Shown in pieces: positions 1-8,995 of a stretch of DNA of 64,000 bases. The notes beneath the pieces were generated by a model that saw nothing but the letters and a program-made list of their open reading frames with translations, searched no databases and had not been told where the DNA came from. Each line of letters starts with the position of its first letter. Positions within the stretch are counted from its first letter, which is position 1. Origin of the DNA: Amycolatopsis lurida (GTDB taxonomy: Bacteria; Actinomycetota; Actinomycetes; Mycobacteriales; Pseudonocardiaceae); contig NZ_FNTA01000004.1 of the NCBI RefSeq assembly GCF_900105055.1, positions 2,008,501 through 2,072,500 on the forward strand, written 5' to 3'. The translations under genes were made by a program, and so were the position numbers.

Positions 1-517
1 GCCAGTCGATCCTGGTCAGCAGGCCGCCGATGACCAGGCCGAGCGAGAAGCCGCCCGCCCCGGTGCCGGCGTAGAACAGCAGCGCCTTGTTGCGTTTCGG
101 GCCCTCCTCGAAGCTCGTGGTGATGATGGACAGCCCGGCCGGGGTCATGAAGGCAGCGGCGACGCCGGTGACGAACCGGGCGAGCAGCAGCATCCAGCCT
201 TCGGTGGCGAACCCGCCCAGCCCGGAGAAGACGAGGAACACCACCAGCCAGGCGAGGAACATGCGGCGGCGGCCGTACATGTCGGCGGCGCGCCCGCCCA
301 GCAGCATGAACCCGCCGTAGCCGAGGACGTAGGCGCTCACGACGCCGCTCAGCGTCGCCGTCGACAGCCCGAGTTCGGCCCGGATGGACGGCAGCGCCAC
401 GTTGAGCATCGCGACGTCGATGCCCTCCAGGAAGATGGCGCCGCACAGCACTACGAGCACGCCCCAGGCCCGCCCGCCCATCCGGTCGGCGCGCGGAAGC
501 GTTTGCGAGTTGCTCAA
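1..517 (-). CDS. MFS drug exporter, N-terminal part
   Basis: The amino-terminal ~172 residues of a major-facilitator drug:proton antiporter, probably of the 14-helix DHA2/EmrB type; the rest lies left of the window. A first hydrophobic helix contains the LEGIDVAMLNVALP stretch, and the loop between helices 2 and 3 carries the motif-A-like GGRAADMYGRRR. Further helices follow up to the window edge. I chose a TTG start at 517 because GGGAG lies 8 nt upstream; an in-frame ATG at 481 is the alternative. It is divergently transcribed from an HxlR regulator 91 nt away, a common regulator-exporter arrangement. The substrate cannot be read from the sequence. Confidence 0.85.
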   Translation of the reverse strand, partial: MSNSQTLPRADRMGGRAWGVLVVLCGAIFLEGIDVAMLNVALPSIRAELGLSTATLSGVVSAYVLGYGGFMLLGGRAADMYGRRRMFLAWLVVFLVFSGLGGFATEGWMLLLARFVTGVAAAFMTPAGLSIITTSFEEGPKRNKALLFYAGTGAGGFSLGLVIGGLLTRIDW

Positions 518-608
518 GATCGGATCTCCCTCAGTGAACGGGAACCGACGGTTACTCATCAGCCGGTCGGTTCCCTCTTGTAACCAAGGGGATCTTCCGT
601 CACCATCG

Positions 609-1037
609 ATGACCATGGAAGAAGGCACTTTGAACTCACCCAGTCGTTGTGAACTCACCGAGGAGGACTACGAGGCCTTCCAGTGGGACACGCGCGAGGA
701 CTGTGAGGTCCGCCAGATCCTCGACCGGGTGGCGGACAAGTGGTCGCTGCTGGTCATCGCGCTGCTCGACCGGAACACGCTGCGGTTCACCGAGCTCAAG
801 TACAAGATCGACGGCATCAGCCAGCGCATGCTCACCACCACGCTGCGGCACCTCGAACGGGACGGCCTGGTGAGCCGCACCGTCTATCCGGTGGTGCCAC
901 CGCGCGTCGAGTACGCGCTGACACCGCTGGGGATCACGCTGCACAAGACGATCCAGTCGCTGGTCACCTGGACCGAGGACCACCAGAGCGAGATCGCCCT
1001 CGCGCGCGCCCAGTACGACAAACGCGTCACCGCCTAG
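609..1037 (+). CDS. HxlR-family transcriptional regulator
   Basis: A winged-helix regulator of the HxlR type, about 142 residues, the usual family length. The signature region is complete: CEVRQILDRVADKWSLLVI at residues ~34-52, then FTELKYKIDGISQRMLT as recognition helix and LERDGLVSRTVYP as wing. HxlR proteins often sense reactive or aromatic compounds; the Cys just before the wHTH is the usual sensor position. Two ATGs (609 and 615) and a TTG (630) are possible starts, and none has a strong ribosome-binding site. It lies divergent to the MFS exporter and probably controls it, which is inference from the layout. Confidence 0.85.
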   Translation: MTMEEGTLNSPSRCELTEEDYEAFQWDTREDCEVRQILDRVADKWSLLVIALLDRNTLRFTELKYKIDGISQRMLTTTLRHLERDGLVSRTVYPVVPPRVEYALTPLGITLHKTIQSLVTWTEDHQSEIALARAQYDKRVTA

Positions 1038-1045
1038 GGAGCCGT

Positions 1046-2017
1046 ATGGCCAGGCTGTCCGGAGGGGATCCGTCACTGCTGCGGCGGCTCAACGCCATCG
1101 CCGTCCTGCGGGCGCTGTACGAGGCCGAGGAACTCACCCTCGCGGAACTGGTCAAGGCGAGCGAGGTGTCCCGTCCGACGGTCGAGGAGATCGCCGCCGA
1201 CCTCGGCGAACAGGGGCTGGTCGAGGAGGTCCCGCTTCCTCCCGGCGCGCCGCGGCCGGTGGGGCGGCCTGCCAAGCGATACCGCTTCCGCCACGAGTCC
1301 GGGCACGTCGCCGGCCTGGAGATCGGCCCGCATCAGGCGTTGTGCCTGGTCGCCGATCTGCGGGGCGAGGTCGTCGGGCGGGCGAAGGCCGGACTCACCC
1401 CGGAGACGGACGCGGCCGACCGGCTCGGCACCGCGCACCGGGTGCTCGCCACGGCCGTGGAAGGCCACGTCGACGTGCGGGTGCTCGGCATCGGCACGAC
1501 CGGCGTGGTGTCCGGCGGCAAGGTCGTCCGCAACCACCGCCTCCCCGGCTGGACCGGCGTCGACCTGCCCGCGGAGTTCGGCGGCGGCTGCCCGGTACTG
1601 GCCGGGAACGACACCGGGCTCGCCACGCTGGCCGAACACTGGCGCGGTGCCGCGCGCGGTGTCGAGGACGTCGTCTACGTGCGGGCCGGGCGCACCGTCT
1701 CGCTGGGCCTGCTGCTCGGCGGGAAGCTGCATACGGGCCACCACGGCGCGGCGGGCGAGATCGGCGCCCTGCGACCGGCAGGCGGGTTCGCGGAGCTCGT
1801 CGCCGCCACCGTCCTCGCTGTCGACCCGCACCTGGTGGTGTGCGGCGGCACCGGGGAGCTGGCCACGGAACTGCGCGCCGAACTGGCCAGGCTGTGCCTC
1901 TTCCCGGTGCGTGTCGAGACCTCGGCCCTCGGCGAAGACTCGGTGGCGCTCGGCGCGGTCCGGCTGGCGCTGAGCCGGGTGGAGCGCGACCTGTTCAGCG
2001 TCGCGGATGTCGCCTGA
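1046..2017 (+). CDS. ROK-family regulator, zinc motif missing
   Basis: A 323-residue protein with an N-terminal winged helix (residues ~10-75, with ELVKASEVSRPTVEEIA as the helix-turn-helix) followed by a ROK/actin-like ATPase fold that contains GIGTTGVVSGG and GAAGEIGALR. In true ROK sugar kinases and NagC/Mlc regulators the GEIGH motif is followed by a Cys-rich zinc site. Here the chain goes straight from GEIGALRPAG to the final helix, so the zinc site is absent and kinase activity is unlikely. It starts 8 nt after the HxlR gene and may be cotranscribed. Its last 23 nt overlap the permease gene coming from the other strand. The effector is unknown. Confidence 0.8.
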   Translation: MARLSGGDPSLLRRLNAIAVLRALYEAEELTLAELVKASEVSRPTVEEIAADLGEQGLVEEVPLPPGAPRPVGRPAKRYRFRHESGHVAGLEIGPHQALCLVADLRGEVVGRAKAGLTPETDAADRLGTAHRVLATAVEGHVDVRVLGIGTTGVVSGGKVVRNHRLPGWTGVDLPAEFGGGCPVLAGNDTGLATLAEHWRGAARGVEDVVYVRAGRTVSLGLLLGGKLHTGHHGAAGEIGALRPAGGFAELVAATVLAVDPHLVVCGGTGELATELRAELARLCLFPVRVETSALGEDSVALGAVRLALSRVERDLFSVADVA

Positions 2018-3383
2018 GCAGGCCGATCACCACGATCAGCACGGCCACCGCACCGCTGGTGAACAGCTGCGTCCGCGCGTCGGCGTCCGTCCACATGAGA
2101 ATGAGCACGCCCGCCATCGCGATCAGCGCGACCCAGCTGAGCCACGGGAAACCCCACATCCGCACCGGCAGGTCCGCGGCCGTGCCGTCGCGGTCGGCGG
2201 CGCGGCGCAGCTTGAGCTGGGAGATCGCGATGAAGATCCAGACCAGGAGGATGTTCGCGCCGATGGCGTTCAGCAGGAACGGCAGGACGTGTTCGGGGGC
2301 GAGGAAGTTCAGCAGTACGGCCACGAAACCGAAGGCCACCGACGCGAGCACCGCCGTCCGCGGGACGCCGGCGGAGGACAGCTTCAGCATCGCGCGCGGC
2401 GCTTCACCGCGTCCGGCCAGGGAGAACACCATCCGCGAGGCGCCGTAGAGGTTCGCGTTCAGCGCCGAGAGCAACGACGTCAGCACGACGAAACTCATCA
2501 GGAGCGCGGCCGACGGCACCCCGATCCGCTCCAGGATGGTCACGAACGGGCTGGTGTTGGCCGAAGCGGTCTCCCACGGCAGCAACAGCACCATCAGCGC
2601 CACGGAACCGACGTAGAACAGCAGCAGCCGCACGATGACCGTGCGCGTGGTGCGCCGGATCGAATCCGCCGGGTCGTCGGACTCCGCCGCGGCGATGGTG
2701 ACCAGTTCCATGCCGCCGAAGGAGAACGCGACCGCGAGCAGACCGGTCAACACGCCTTGGAGGCCGTTGGGCAGGAAACCGCCGTGCCCGGTGATGTTGT
2801 CGAGGCCGACCGGCGACGTACCCGGCAGGATCCCGAACACCGCCAGCGTGCCGAGGACGAGGAAGCCGACCACGGCGGTCACCTTGATCGCGCCGAACCA
2901 GAACTCGAACTCCCCGAACGAGCGCACGGCGAACAGGTTCACCACGGTCAGCACGGCCATGAACAGCAGCACCCAGGTCCACTGTGGAATCTGCGGCAGC
3001 AGGCCGTTCGCGATCCCGGCCGCCGCGGTGGCCTCGGCCGCGACCACGACCACCAGCAGCGACCAGTACAGCCAGCCGACGGTGAACCCGGCCCAGCGAC
3101 CGAGCGCCTTTTCCGCGTACACCGAGAACGAACCGCTGCTCGGCTCGGCGGCGGCCATCTCGCCCAGCATGCGCATCACGAGCACCATGAGCAGACCCGC
3201 GACCACGTACGAGAGCAGGATGCCGGGGCCCGCGGTCTTGATCCCCGCGCCGGTACCGACGAACAGCCCGGCGCCGATCGCGCCGCTGATGGCCAGCATG
3301 GTGACGTGCCGCCGCCGGAAACCGGTACCGAGCGATCGGGTCTCGATCGCGGTCACGGGTTCGGCGGGACCTGGTGCGGGCAT
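1995..3383 (-). CDS. APC-family amino-acid permease
   Basis: An integral-membrane amino-acid transporter of the APC superfamily (GabP/AnsP-like), about 462 residues with roughly 12 predicted helices. The first helix has the family signature MLAISGAIGAGLFVGTG, followed by GPGILLSYVVAG and, after helix 3, MLGEMAAAEPSSGSFSVYA. I took the ATG at 3383; a longer reading from 3446 would run into the preceding decarboxylase gene. It lies 31 nt downstream of a PLP decarboxylase in the same direction. The likely job is uptake of the decarboxylase substrate or exchange of amino acid for amine; this pairing is inferred from position. Confidence 0.88.
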   Translation of the reverse strand: MPAPGPAEPVTAIETRSLGTGFRRRHVTMLAISGAIGAGLFVGTGAGIKTAGPGILLSYVVAGLLMVLVMRMLGEMAAAEPSSGSFSVYAEKALGRWAGFTVGWLYWSLLVVVVAAEATAAAGIANGLLPQIPQWTWVLLFMAVLTVVNLFAVRSFGEFEFWFGAIKVTAVVGFLVLGTLAVFGILPGTSPVGLDNITGHGGFLPNGLQGVLTGLLAVAFSFGGMELVTIAAAESDDPADSIRRTTRTVIVRLLLFYVGSVALMVLLLPWETASANTSPFVTILERIGVPSAALLMSFVVLTSLLSALNANLYGASRMVFSLAGRGEAPRAMLKLSSAGVPRTAVLASVAFGFVAVLLNFLAPEHVLPFLLNAIGANILLVWIFIAISQLKLRRAADRDGTAADLPVRMWGFPWLSWVALIAMAGVLILMWTDADARTQLFTSGAVAVLIVVIGLLRRHPRR

Positions 3384-3414
3384 GGCGAATCCATTCGTCT
3401 GCGGTACTGGGAGC

Positions 3415-4779
3415 TCAACCGCGGGCCAACTCTTCCAGCCGCTCATGGAGCCGGTCGACGTGGTCCTCGCTTTCGGGCTTCATCAGCACGCTACGCAGGA
3501 TCCGCGCGCCGTCCGCATCCGCGTCGACCCCGGTGTGACGCAGACCGAACCGCGGCTCGCTCACCCGCAGCGTGCTGAGGAACACCGGTTCCCGCGCGGC
3601 GGCCATGCCGTTGCGCAGGATCCGAGCGCTCGCCTGGTCGATGTTCGACAGCGAAAGCGGTTCCGTGCGCGGGAAGTAGGTGACGATGTCGAGTTCCGGT
3701 GGCTGATACAGGTCGAACCGCTCGGAGTCCTCCAGCAGCTTCGCCCACCGCAACGCCGCGCGCCGCCCGGCCGCGAGCACCCGGCCCAGCCCGTCGGGTG
3801 TGGGCGGCAGCACCCGGAAGGTGAGCCACAACGCGGCGGCGGCCGCCCCCGCCCGGGAGCATTCGAGGCTGATCTCGCCGAGGTGCAGGTCTTCCGAGGT
3901 GAAGTAGGTGTACGGCGAATCGTGCAGGTAGAACCGGCCCGCCGCGGGATCCTTGAACAGCACCGCGCCGCAACCGTAGGGCTGGAGGCCGTGCTTGTGC
4001 GGGTCGATGACGATCGAATCGGCCTCGGCGATGGCGAGCCATGGGGCTTCGGGGAGCCCTTCGGGACCGTCCAAACCGGACAGAAGCCGGAAGAAACCAC
4101 CGTAGGCGGCATCGACGTGCACCCGGACGCCGTAGCGGTCCCGCAGCGCCAGCGCCTCGTGGACCGGCTCCACCGTGCCGAGCGCGGTCGTGCCGGCGGT
4201 GAGCACCACGGTGCCGATCTTCCCGGTGCGCAAGAGTTCTTCGAGCGCGTCGAGATCCATCGCGCCGCGCGCGTCGACAGGCACCGTATGCCCCTCGACG
4301 CCGAGCACCCCGCACATCCGGCCGTGCGTGTAGTGCGCCTCGGCGCTGTACGCGATCCCCTTGCCCGGATGCGTTTCCCGCGCGACGAACAGCGCCTCCA
4401 GGTTCGCCATCGTGCCGCTGGTGGTCAGGTGCCCCAGATGTTCCCGGTAGCCGAACATCGTGGCCAACTGCCGGACGACCTCGCGTTCCATCTCCGCGGT
4501 CGCGGGGCCGCCGTCGAGCGCGTGGTTGTTGGGATTGACCAGCATCGCGGCCAGGTAGCCGACCACCGCGGCCGGATGCGGCGGTTTGAGCATCTGGCCG
4601 GCATAGGACGGGTGGAAGAACGGGTAGTTGTCCTTCAACCGCTCGGTGAGCTCTTCGAACGCGGCTTCGAACCGACCGTCGGAGATCTCCAGCGACGGAT
4701 GCGGCCGGAAGGAACCGAACGTCTCCGCCCACGCCTCGTTCGACGTCAACGCCTGACCGAGCCAGTACCGGAAGTCCAT
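3415..4779 (-). CDS. PLP-dependent group II amino-acid decarboxylase
   Basis: A fold-type I pyridoxal-phosphate decarboxylase of the glutamate/aromatic-amino-acid (group II) family, 454 residues. Landmarks in order are TTSGTMANLEAL (phosphate-binding cup), HVDAAYGGFF (Asp pairing with the pyridine nitrogen) and SIVIDPHKHGLQPYG with the Schiff-base lysine. The active-site Lys is intact, so it should be functional. ATG at 4779 follows a GAGGGG site; an ATG at 4797 is an alternative. It heads an operon with the permease. The substrate could be an aromatic amino acid or glutamate/aspartate; residues seen here do not settle this. Confidence 0.88.
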   Translation of the reverse strand: MDFRYWLGQALTSNEAWAETFGSFRPHPSLEISDGRFEAAFEELTERLKDNYPFFHPSYAGQMLKPPHPAAVVGYLAAMLVNPNNHALDGGPATAEMEREVVRQLATMFGYREHLGHLTTSGTMANLEALFVARETHPGKGIAYSAEAHYTHGRMCGVLGVEGHTVPVDARGAMDLDALEELLRTGKIGTVVLTAGTTALGTVEPVHEALALRDRYGVRVHVDAAYGGFFRLLSGLDGPEGLPEAPWLAIAEADSIVIDPHKHGLQPYGCGAVLFKDPAAGRFYLHDSPYTYFTSEDLHLGEISLECSRAGAAAAALWLTFRVLPPTPDGLGRVLAAGRRAALRWAKLLEDSERFDLYQPPELDIVTYFPRTEPLSLSNIDQASARILRNGMAAAREPVFLSTLRVSEPRFGLRHTGVDADADGARILRSVLMKPESEDHVDRLHERLEELARG

Positions 4780-4858
4780 CAAGCGCGCCCCTCGCATCGT
4801 TCGGCTCCAAAAAACGTAGGAGTCGGCGGAGGTCTCGCGCAACCGTCTTCGGTAGGGG

Positions 4859-5392
4859 TCAGCTCTTCCGGGTACGCCGCTCCTCGCCCTTCTCCTCCAG
4901 CTGCCGGACGATCTCACGCAGCGAAGCGGCCAGTTCGGTGCAGTCCGCAGGGCTGAGCCGTGCGGTGACGAACGCTTCCTCCTGGTTGAACTCCGGGAAG
5001 AGCTCCCGCATCAGGCGCTCGCCTTCCGGGGTCAGCGCGAGCAGCACCAGACGTCCGTCGACCGGATGTTTGCGGCGGGTGACCAGGCCGTGCGCCTCCA
5101 GGGTCTTCATGACCCCGGTCAGCGTCCCCTTGGTGATACCGGACTCCGCGGCCACGTGCCGGGTCTCCTTCTCGCCGAAGATCCACACCACCCACAGCAC
5201 CACGAACGCGGTCCAGGTGAGACCGGCGGTGCGCAGGACCGAGTTCTCGAAATGCAGCCGGACGGCGGTCGCGGCGCGGTGGAGATTGGCCACCGCCTCC
5301 ATCCGCTCCCACAGCAGCGGGATCCCGCCCAGCTTGGCCCGCACGGCGTTCTCGGTCTCGGCCAGTGTGTGATACCCGGTCAACAGCCACAT
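4859..5392 (-). CDS. MarR-family transcriptional regulator
   Basis: A MarR-type winged-helix regulator of about 177 residues. The HTH region is AAESGITKGTLTGVMKTLEAH and the wing contains TRRKHPVDGRLVLLALTPEGE, with the conserved D-x-R. The N-terminal ~50 residues and C-terminal helix (REIVRQLEEKGEERR) form the dimerisation region. The start is uncertain: ATG 5392 has GGTGAGG immediately upstream, and a GTG six bases earlier or a TTG at about 5383 are possible. It lies upstream of the decarboxylase-permease operon on the same strand, 79 nt away, so control of that operon is plausible but not shown. Confidence 0.82.
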   Translation of the reverse strand: MWLLTGYHTLAETENAVRAKLGGIPLLWERMEAVANLHRAATAVRLHFENSVLRTAGLTWTAFVVLWVVWIFGEKETRHVAAESGITKGTLTGVMKTLEAHGLVTRRKHPVDGRLVLLALTPEGERLMRELFPEFNQEEAFVTARLSPADCTELAASLREIVRQLEEKGEERRTRKS

Positions 5393-5495
5393 CCTCACCG
5401 GCACCGGAGGTACCAGCCGATGGGCGCGCACCCCCGCGCACCCGCTCCGCAGATCGTATGCGGAACGGGCGGGAGTCCACAGTGGTCTTCCGGGG

Positions 5496-5768
5496 CTAGG
5501 CGGCGGACGCGAGCGGCTCCAGGAGATCCTGTCCTGTTTCGGACAACTCCGCGGGTACCCGGCTGCCGGGAACGCCACCGGCGGGCATCCGGATCAGCCC
5601 GGCGTGGGCGAGGCGGTGGGCCGTGCTCTGGTCGCTGCACGGCAGGCCGTCGACATAGAGATCCGGCTCCAGGCTGACGGTGATCTCAGCCCGGCCCTGA
5701 GCCACCGCTCGCAACATGGCCAGGGCCCGGCATGACAGGCCTTCGGGATCTTTGGCTCTCTCGTTCAT
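5496..5768 (-). CDS. Small conserved-looking protein, function unknown
   Basis: A 90-residue protein with no family I recognise. It has a good ribosome-binding site (GAGGAG, ~9 nt before ATG) and actinobacterial codon use. It contains an N-terminal ALAMLRAVAQGRAEI helix, a central short segment LYVDGLPCSDQSTAHRLAHAGLI that resembles a winged-helix recognition helix, and a C-terminal PAELSETGQDLLEPL. The pattern (helix, DGLPC turn, AHRLAHAGLI, then a basic/proline turn) suggests a minimal winged-helix-like fold; this is my reading of the pattern, not a family match. It stands alone between the MarR gene and the LigD-type polymerase gene. Confidence 0.7.
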   Translation of the reverse strand: MNERAKDPEGLSCRALAMLRAVAQGRAEITVSLEPDLYVDGLPCSDQSTAHRLAHAGLIRMPAGGVPGSRVPAELSETGQDLLEPLASAA

Positions 5769-5828
5769 TCGGGGTCACTCCTCTGACCTGGGAGTTTCCC
5801 GTTCACCGCGGTTCAAACATGACACCGG

Positions 5829-6746
5829 TCACCGTGCGGGGACAGCCGCGCGATGCTCGGCGATGTCGCCGAACAGGTCGCCCAGCTCCTCGACGCGCTC
5901 GAGCACCTGCTCGGCGGTGAACAGCAGATCCTCGGCCTTGCGGCAGGCTTCGACCTCCTCCCAGGTCACCGGCGTGGAGACGGTCGGGATGGCGCGGCCC
6001 CGCAGCGAGTACGGCGCGATGGTGGTCTTGGCGGTGTTGTTCTGGCTCCAGTCGATGAACACGCGACCGGGGCGGATGGCCTTCGTCATCCTCGCGACCA
6101 CGGTTTCCGGTGAGCGGCGCGCGAGTTCCTCCGCGACGGCCTTGGCGTACTCGGAGGTGCGTTCGTCGGATCGCGTACGAACCGGGCAGTACAGCTGCAT
6201 TCCCTTGTTGCCGCTCGTCTTCGCGTACACCGTGAGGCCGTCCCCGACGAGCAGATCGCTGAGGATCTCGGCCACCCGGCAGCAGTCGACGACGTCCGCG
6301 GGCGGCCCGGGATCGAGGTCGAACACCAGCAGATCGGGCGATCTCCGCGCGCCGCGCGGGCCGACCGTCCACTGTGGAATGTGCAGTTCCAGTGCGGCGA
6401 GATTGGCCGCCCACATCAGGGTGGGCAGGTCGCCGACGACCGGGTAGTCGAGCGTCTCGTCCCCACCCCGGCGGCCGCGATTGGTGAGCCGGGCCGTGCG
6501 CACCCAGTCGGGCGCGTGCCGGGAAACGTTCTTCTCGTAGAACGGTTCGCCGTCGACGCCGTCCGGGAACCGGCGGAACGTGGCGGCGCGATCGCGCAGA
6601 TGGGGGAGTATGACGGGGGCTATCCGGCGGTAATAGTCGAGGACCTCGCGCTTGGTGAAACCGTGCGCGGGGTAAAGCACCTTGTCCAGATTGGACAGGC
6701 CCAGCCGTCGCCCCTCGACCTCGACCGTTATCCGCTCTTCAGGCAC
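5829..6746 (-). CDS. LigD-type polymerase/primase (PolDom)
   Basis: The stand-alone polymerase domain of bacterial non-homologous end joining, an archaeo-eukaryotic-primase fold enzyme of ~305 residues. Visible motifs are LSNLDKVLYP at the start, DLLVFDLDPGP with the two catalytic aspartates (motif I), TSGNKGMQLY (motif II, Ser-x-His-like region with Gly-Asn), and the late IDWSQNN plus SLRGRAIPTVSTP. In LigD this domain adds ribonucleotides at broken ends. The next gene, divergent, is an ATP-dependent ligase, so the pair supplies split LigD activities. I took the GTG at 6746; an ATG at 6794 would make its start codon overlap the start codon of the ligase. No Ku gene is in the window. Confidence 0.88.
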   Translation of the reverse strand: MPEERITVEVEGRRLGLSNLDKVLYPAHGFTKREVLDYYRRIAPVILPHLRDRAATFRRFPDGVDGEPFYEKNVSRHAPDWVRTARLTNRGRRGGDETLDYPVVGDLPTLMWAANLAALELHIPQWTVGPRGARRSPDLLVFDLDPGPPADVVDCCRVAEILSDLLVGDGLTVYAKTSGNKGMQLYCPVRTRSDERTSEYAKAVAEELARRSPETVVARMTKAIRPGRVFIDWSQNNTAKTTIAPYSLRGRAIPTVSTPVTWEEVEACRKAEDLLFTAEQVLERVEELGDLFGDIAEHRAAVPAR

Positions 6747-6792
6747 CCTTCGACGATAGATCACCGGCGGGGTTTCCGGGGTACCGTGAGGC

Positions 6793-7758
6793 ATGAGCAC
6801 CGTGCCGGACGCGATCGCCCCGATGCTGGCGACCGACGGTGACCTGCCCACCGGCGGCTGGGGCTACGAATACAAATGGGACGGCTACCGCTGCTGCCTG
6901 CGTGTCGCACGGGACGGCGAGACGCGCCTGACCAGCCGCCGCGGCCTCGACATCACGGCGACGTACCCGGACGTGACCGCCGAAGCGCTCAGCGGCCGCG
7001 AGGCCATCCTCGACGGCGAAATCGTCGTCCTCGACGACCAGGGGCGCCCCAGCTTCCCGCTGCTGCAAACGCGGCATCTGCGCACTCCGGACGCATCGCT
7101 GCTGGAACGCAGCCCAGTGCACTTCTTCGCCTTCGACGTGCTGTTCCTCGACGGCGACGCCCTGCTCGACGAGCCGTACGAGGCTCGGCGCGAGGTGCTG
7201 ACGTCGTTGGGGGCGGGCGGGCGCATCGCCGTCCCGCCGGCGTACACCGACGGCGACATCTCCCCCGATCAGCTGCTCGAAGTCGTCCGGCAACACGGGC
7301 TCGAAGGGCTGATCGCGAAGAAGCTCGACAGCCGGTACCACCCCGGCAAGCGGACTCGGCACTGGATCAAACGGGCGCTGTGGCACACCCGGGAGGTCGT
7401 GATCGGCGGCTGGCGCCCCGGCGACGGTCGGCGCTCGGGGACACTCGGCGCGTTGCTGCTGGGCGCGTACGACGAATCCGGCGGCCTTCGGTACATCGGC
7501 GACGTCGGGACGGGCTTCAGCGACAAGGTCCTGGGAGATCTCCACGCCCGGCTCACCCCGCTGGAGCGGAAGAAGCCACCGTTCACTTCGGAGGTCCCCC
7601 GCGATCGGGCACGGGGGGTGCGCTGGGTCGAGCCCGAGCTCGTCGGGGAGGTCGTCCACCGGAACTGGACCCCGGACGGCCGCCTGCGGCACACGACCTG
7701 GCGAGGACTGCGGGCGGACAAGACACCCGAGGACGTCACACTTCCCTCCGCTGGATGA
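6793..7758 (+). CDS. ATP-dependent DNA ligase (LigC/LigD type)
   Basis: A 321-residue ATP-dependent DNA ligase. The nucleotidyl-lysine motif is EYKWDGYR with Lys28, followed by LTSRRG (motif Ia/RxxxG), EAILDGEIVVLD (motif III), FFAFDVLFLDG (motif IIIa), EGLIAKKLDSRYHPGKRTRHWIK (motifs IV-V) and an OB-fold C-terminal domain with YIGDVGTGF. Everything needed for adenylation and nick sealing is present. It is divergent from the LigD-type polymerase gene with only ~46 nt between starts, suggesting a shared promoter region and an end-joining repair role. Its last 23 nt overlap the VOC gene on the other strand. Confidence 0.92.
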   Translation: MSTVPDAIAPMLATDGDLPTGGWGYEYKWDGYRCCLRVARDGETRLTSRRGLDITATYPDVTAEALSGREAILDGEIVVLDDQGRPSFPLLQTRHLRTPDASLLERSPVHFFAFDVLFLDGDALLDEPYEARREVLTSLGAGGRIAVPPAYTDGDISPDQLLEVVRQHGLEGLIAKKLDSRYHPGKRTRHWIKRALWHTREVVIGGWRPGDGRRSGTLGALLLGAYDESGGLRYIGDVGTGFSDKVLGDLHARLTPLERKKPPFTSEVPRDRARGVRWVEPELVGEVVHRNWTPDGRLRHTTWRGLRADKTPEDVTLPSAG

Positions 7759-8134
7759 AGCGCAGCATGTTCCCGGAGGGGTCGAGGAAGGCACAATCGC
7801 GGGCTCCGTCGGGCTGGTCGATCGGTTCCTGCATCACTTCCGCGCCCGCCGCCTCGATGCGCTCGAAAGTGCCGTCGCAGTCGTCGGTCGCGAAGACGAG
7901 ACGGCTCAGCAAGGCTTTGGACATCAGGTCTTCGATCGCGGACCGGTCCGACGGTGAGGCACCCCGGTCGGCGCCGGGCGGTTCGAGGACGATCCGCACG
8001 TCCGGCTGCGAAGGCGGGCCGACACTCAACGGTCCGTCGTTCCACACGGTGAAGCCGAGCACGTCACGGTAGAAGCCGAGCGCGCTGCCGAGATCGTGGA
8101 CGGCGAGCGTGCAGGAGGAGAACCGGAGGTCCAT
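7736..8134 (-). CDS. VOC-family (glyoxalase-like) protein
   Basis: A 132-residue vicinal-oxygen-chelate protein with two beta-alpha-beta-beta-beta modules: LAVHDLGSALGFYRDVLGFTVW opens the first, and LVFATDDCDGTFERIEAAGAEVMQ with AFLDPSGNMLRFIQR the second. The DPSGN and final FIQ positions match the metal-ligand Glu/Gln region loosely. Members range from glyoxalases to antibiotic-binding proteins; the substrate cannot be told. It starts 5 nt after the ECF41 sigma gene and belongs to that operon, a frequent arrangement for ECF41 loci, where the target genes are often small oxidoreductases, isomerases or VOC proteins. Confidence 0.85.
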   Translation of the reverse strand: MDLRFSSCTLAVHDLGSALGFYRDVLGFTVWNDGPLSVGPPSQPDVRIVLEPPGADRGASPSDRSAIEDLMSKALLSRLVFATDDCDGTFERIEAAGAEVMQEPIDQPDGARDCAFLDPSGNMLRFIQRREV

Positions 8135-8139
8135 ACCGG

Positions 8140-8994
8140 TCAGACTTCGCTGACTTTGGCGCTGAGAAAGGCGATGTCGCGGCCCCGGAGGCGCTCCGGG
8201 TCGGTGTCGATGTCGATCCGGGTGATCTTCCCGTCGCCGAAGCTGAACGTGAAGACGGCCTTCGCCTCGCCGCGATGCGACCAGACGGCCGACGGAACGC
8301 CGTCGACCAAGGCAAGCCGGGCCGCCTCGGCGCGTCCGGAGAAGAAGGCCGCCACCGCTTGGCCGCCGCGGACCTCGCCGACCACGGCATCCGGGTCGAG
8401 CAGTTCGAGCAGGGCTTCGAAATCCCCGTTCCGGGCGGCGGCCAGGAAGGCGGCGATGACCTCCCGCTTCGGGGATCGCGCGGCGTCGGTCTCGTCCGAG
8501 GCGGTCTGCACCCGGCGCCGCGCCCGGCTCGCGAGCTGCCGGGACGCGGCCGGGGAACGGCCGAGGATAGTGCCGATCTCACCGAACGACACGGCGAACA
8601 CGTCGTGCAGGACGAACGCGAGCCGCTCGGCGGGGGTCAGCCTGTCCAGCACCACCATCAGCGCGACCCCGACCGAGTCGGCCAGCAACGCCTCGTCCTC
8701 CGGGTCTTCCTGGGCGATGTCCGGCGCGGCGGGCTCGGGCGGTAGCGCCCCGGCGGACTCCTCCCGCCTGGCGCGACGGGATTCCAGCATGTTCAGGCAC
8801 ACCCTGGCGACGACCGTGGTCAGCCAGCCCGCCGGATTCTCGATCTCGCCGGTGTCCGCGCGGCTGACCCGCAGCCACGCCTCCTGCACCGCGTCCTCGG
8901 CCTCCCCGGGTGAGCCGAGGATCCGGTAGGCCACCGCCCGCAAGCGGCTCTGGTGCTCGGCGAACCGCTCGCTCACCCAATCGTGCTCGGCCAT
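8140..8994 (-). CDS. ECF41-type RNA polymerase sigma factor
   Basis: A 284-residue extracytoplasmic-function sigma factor with a fused C-terminal SnoaL-like domain, the hallmark of the ECF41/SigJ group. Sigma region 2 covers residues ~10-75 (YRILGSPGEAEDAVQEAWLR), region 4 is at ~125-180 (RLTPAERLAFVLHDVFAVSFGEIGTILGRS), and the C-terminal ~100 residues form the NTF2-like module that in this family regulates sigma activity directly instead of an anti-sigma factor. Two copies of an ECF41-like promoter lie just upstream, one facing this gene, so autoregulation is likely. The VOC gene follows after 5 nt. Confidence 0.92.
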   Translation of the reverse strand: MAEHDWVSERFAEHQSRLRAVAYRILGSPGEAEDAVQEAWLRVSRADTGEIENPAGWLTTVVARVCLNMLESRRARREESAGALPPEPAAPDIAQEDPEDEALLADSVGVALMVVLDRLTPAERLAFVLHDVFAVSFGEIGTILGRSPAASRQLASRARRRVQTASDETDAARSPKREVIAAFLAAARNGDFEALLELLDPDAVVGEVRGGQAVAAFFSGRAEAARLALVDGVPSAVWSHRGEAKAVFTFSFGDGKITRIDIDTDPERLRGRDIAFLSAKVSEV

Positions 8995-8995
8995 C

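Noticed and set aside
2635..4956. Long plus-strand frame across permease and decarboxylase
   Set aside because: Antisense shadow of two well-supported minus-strand genes.
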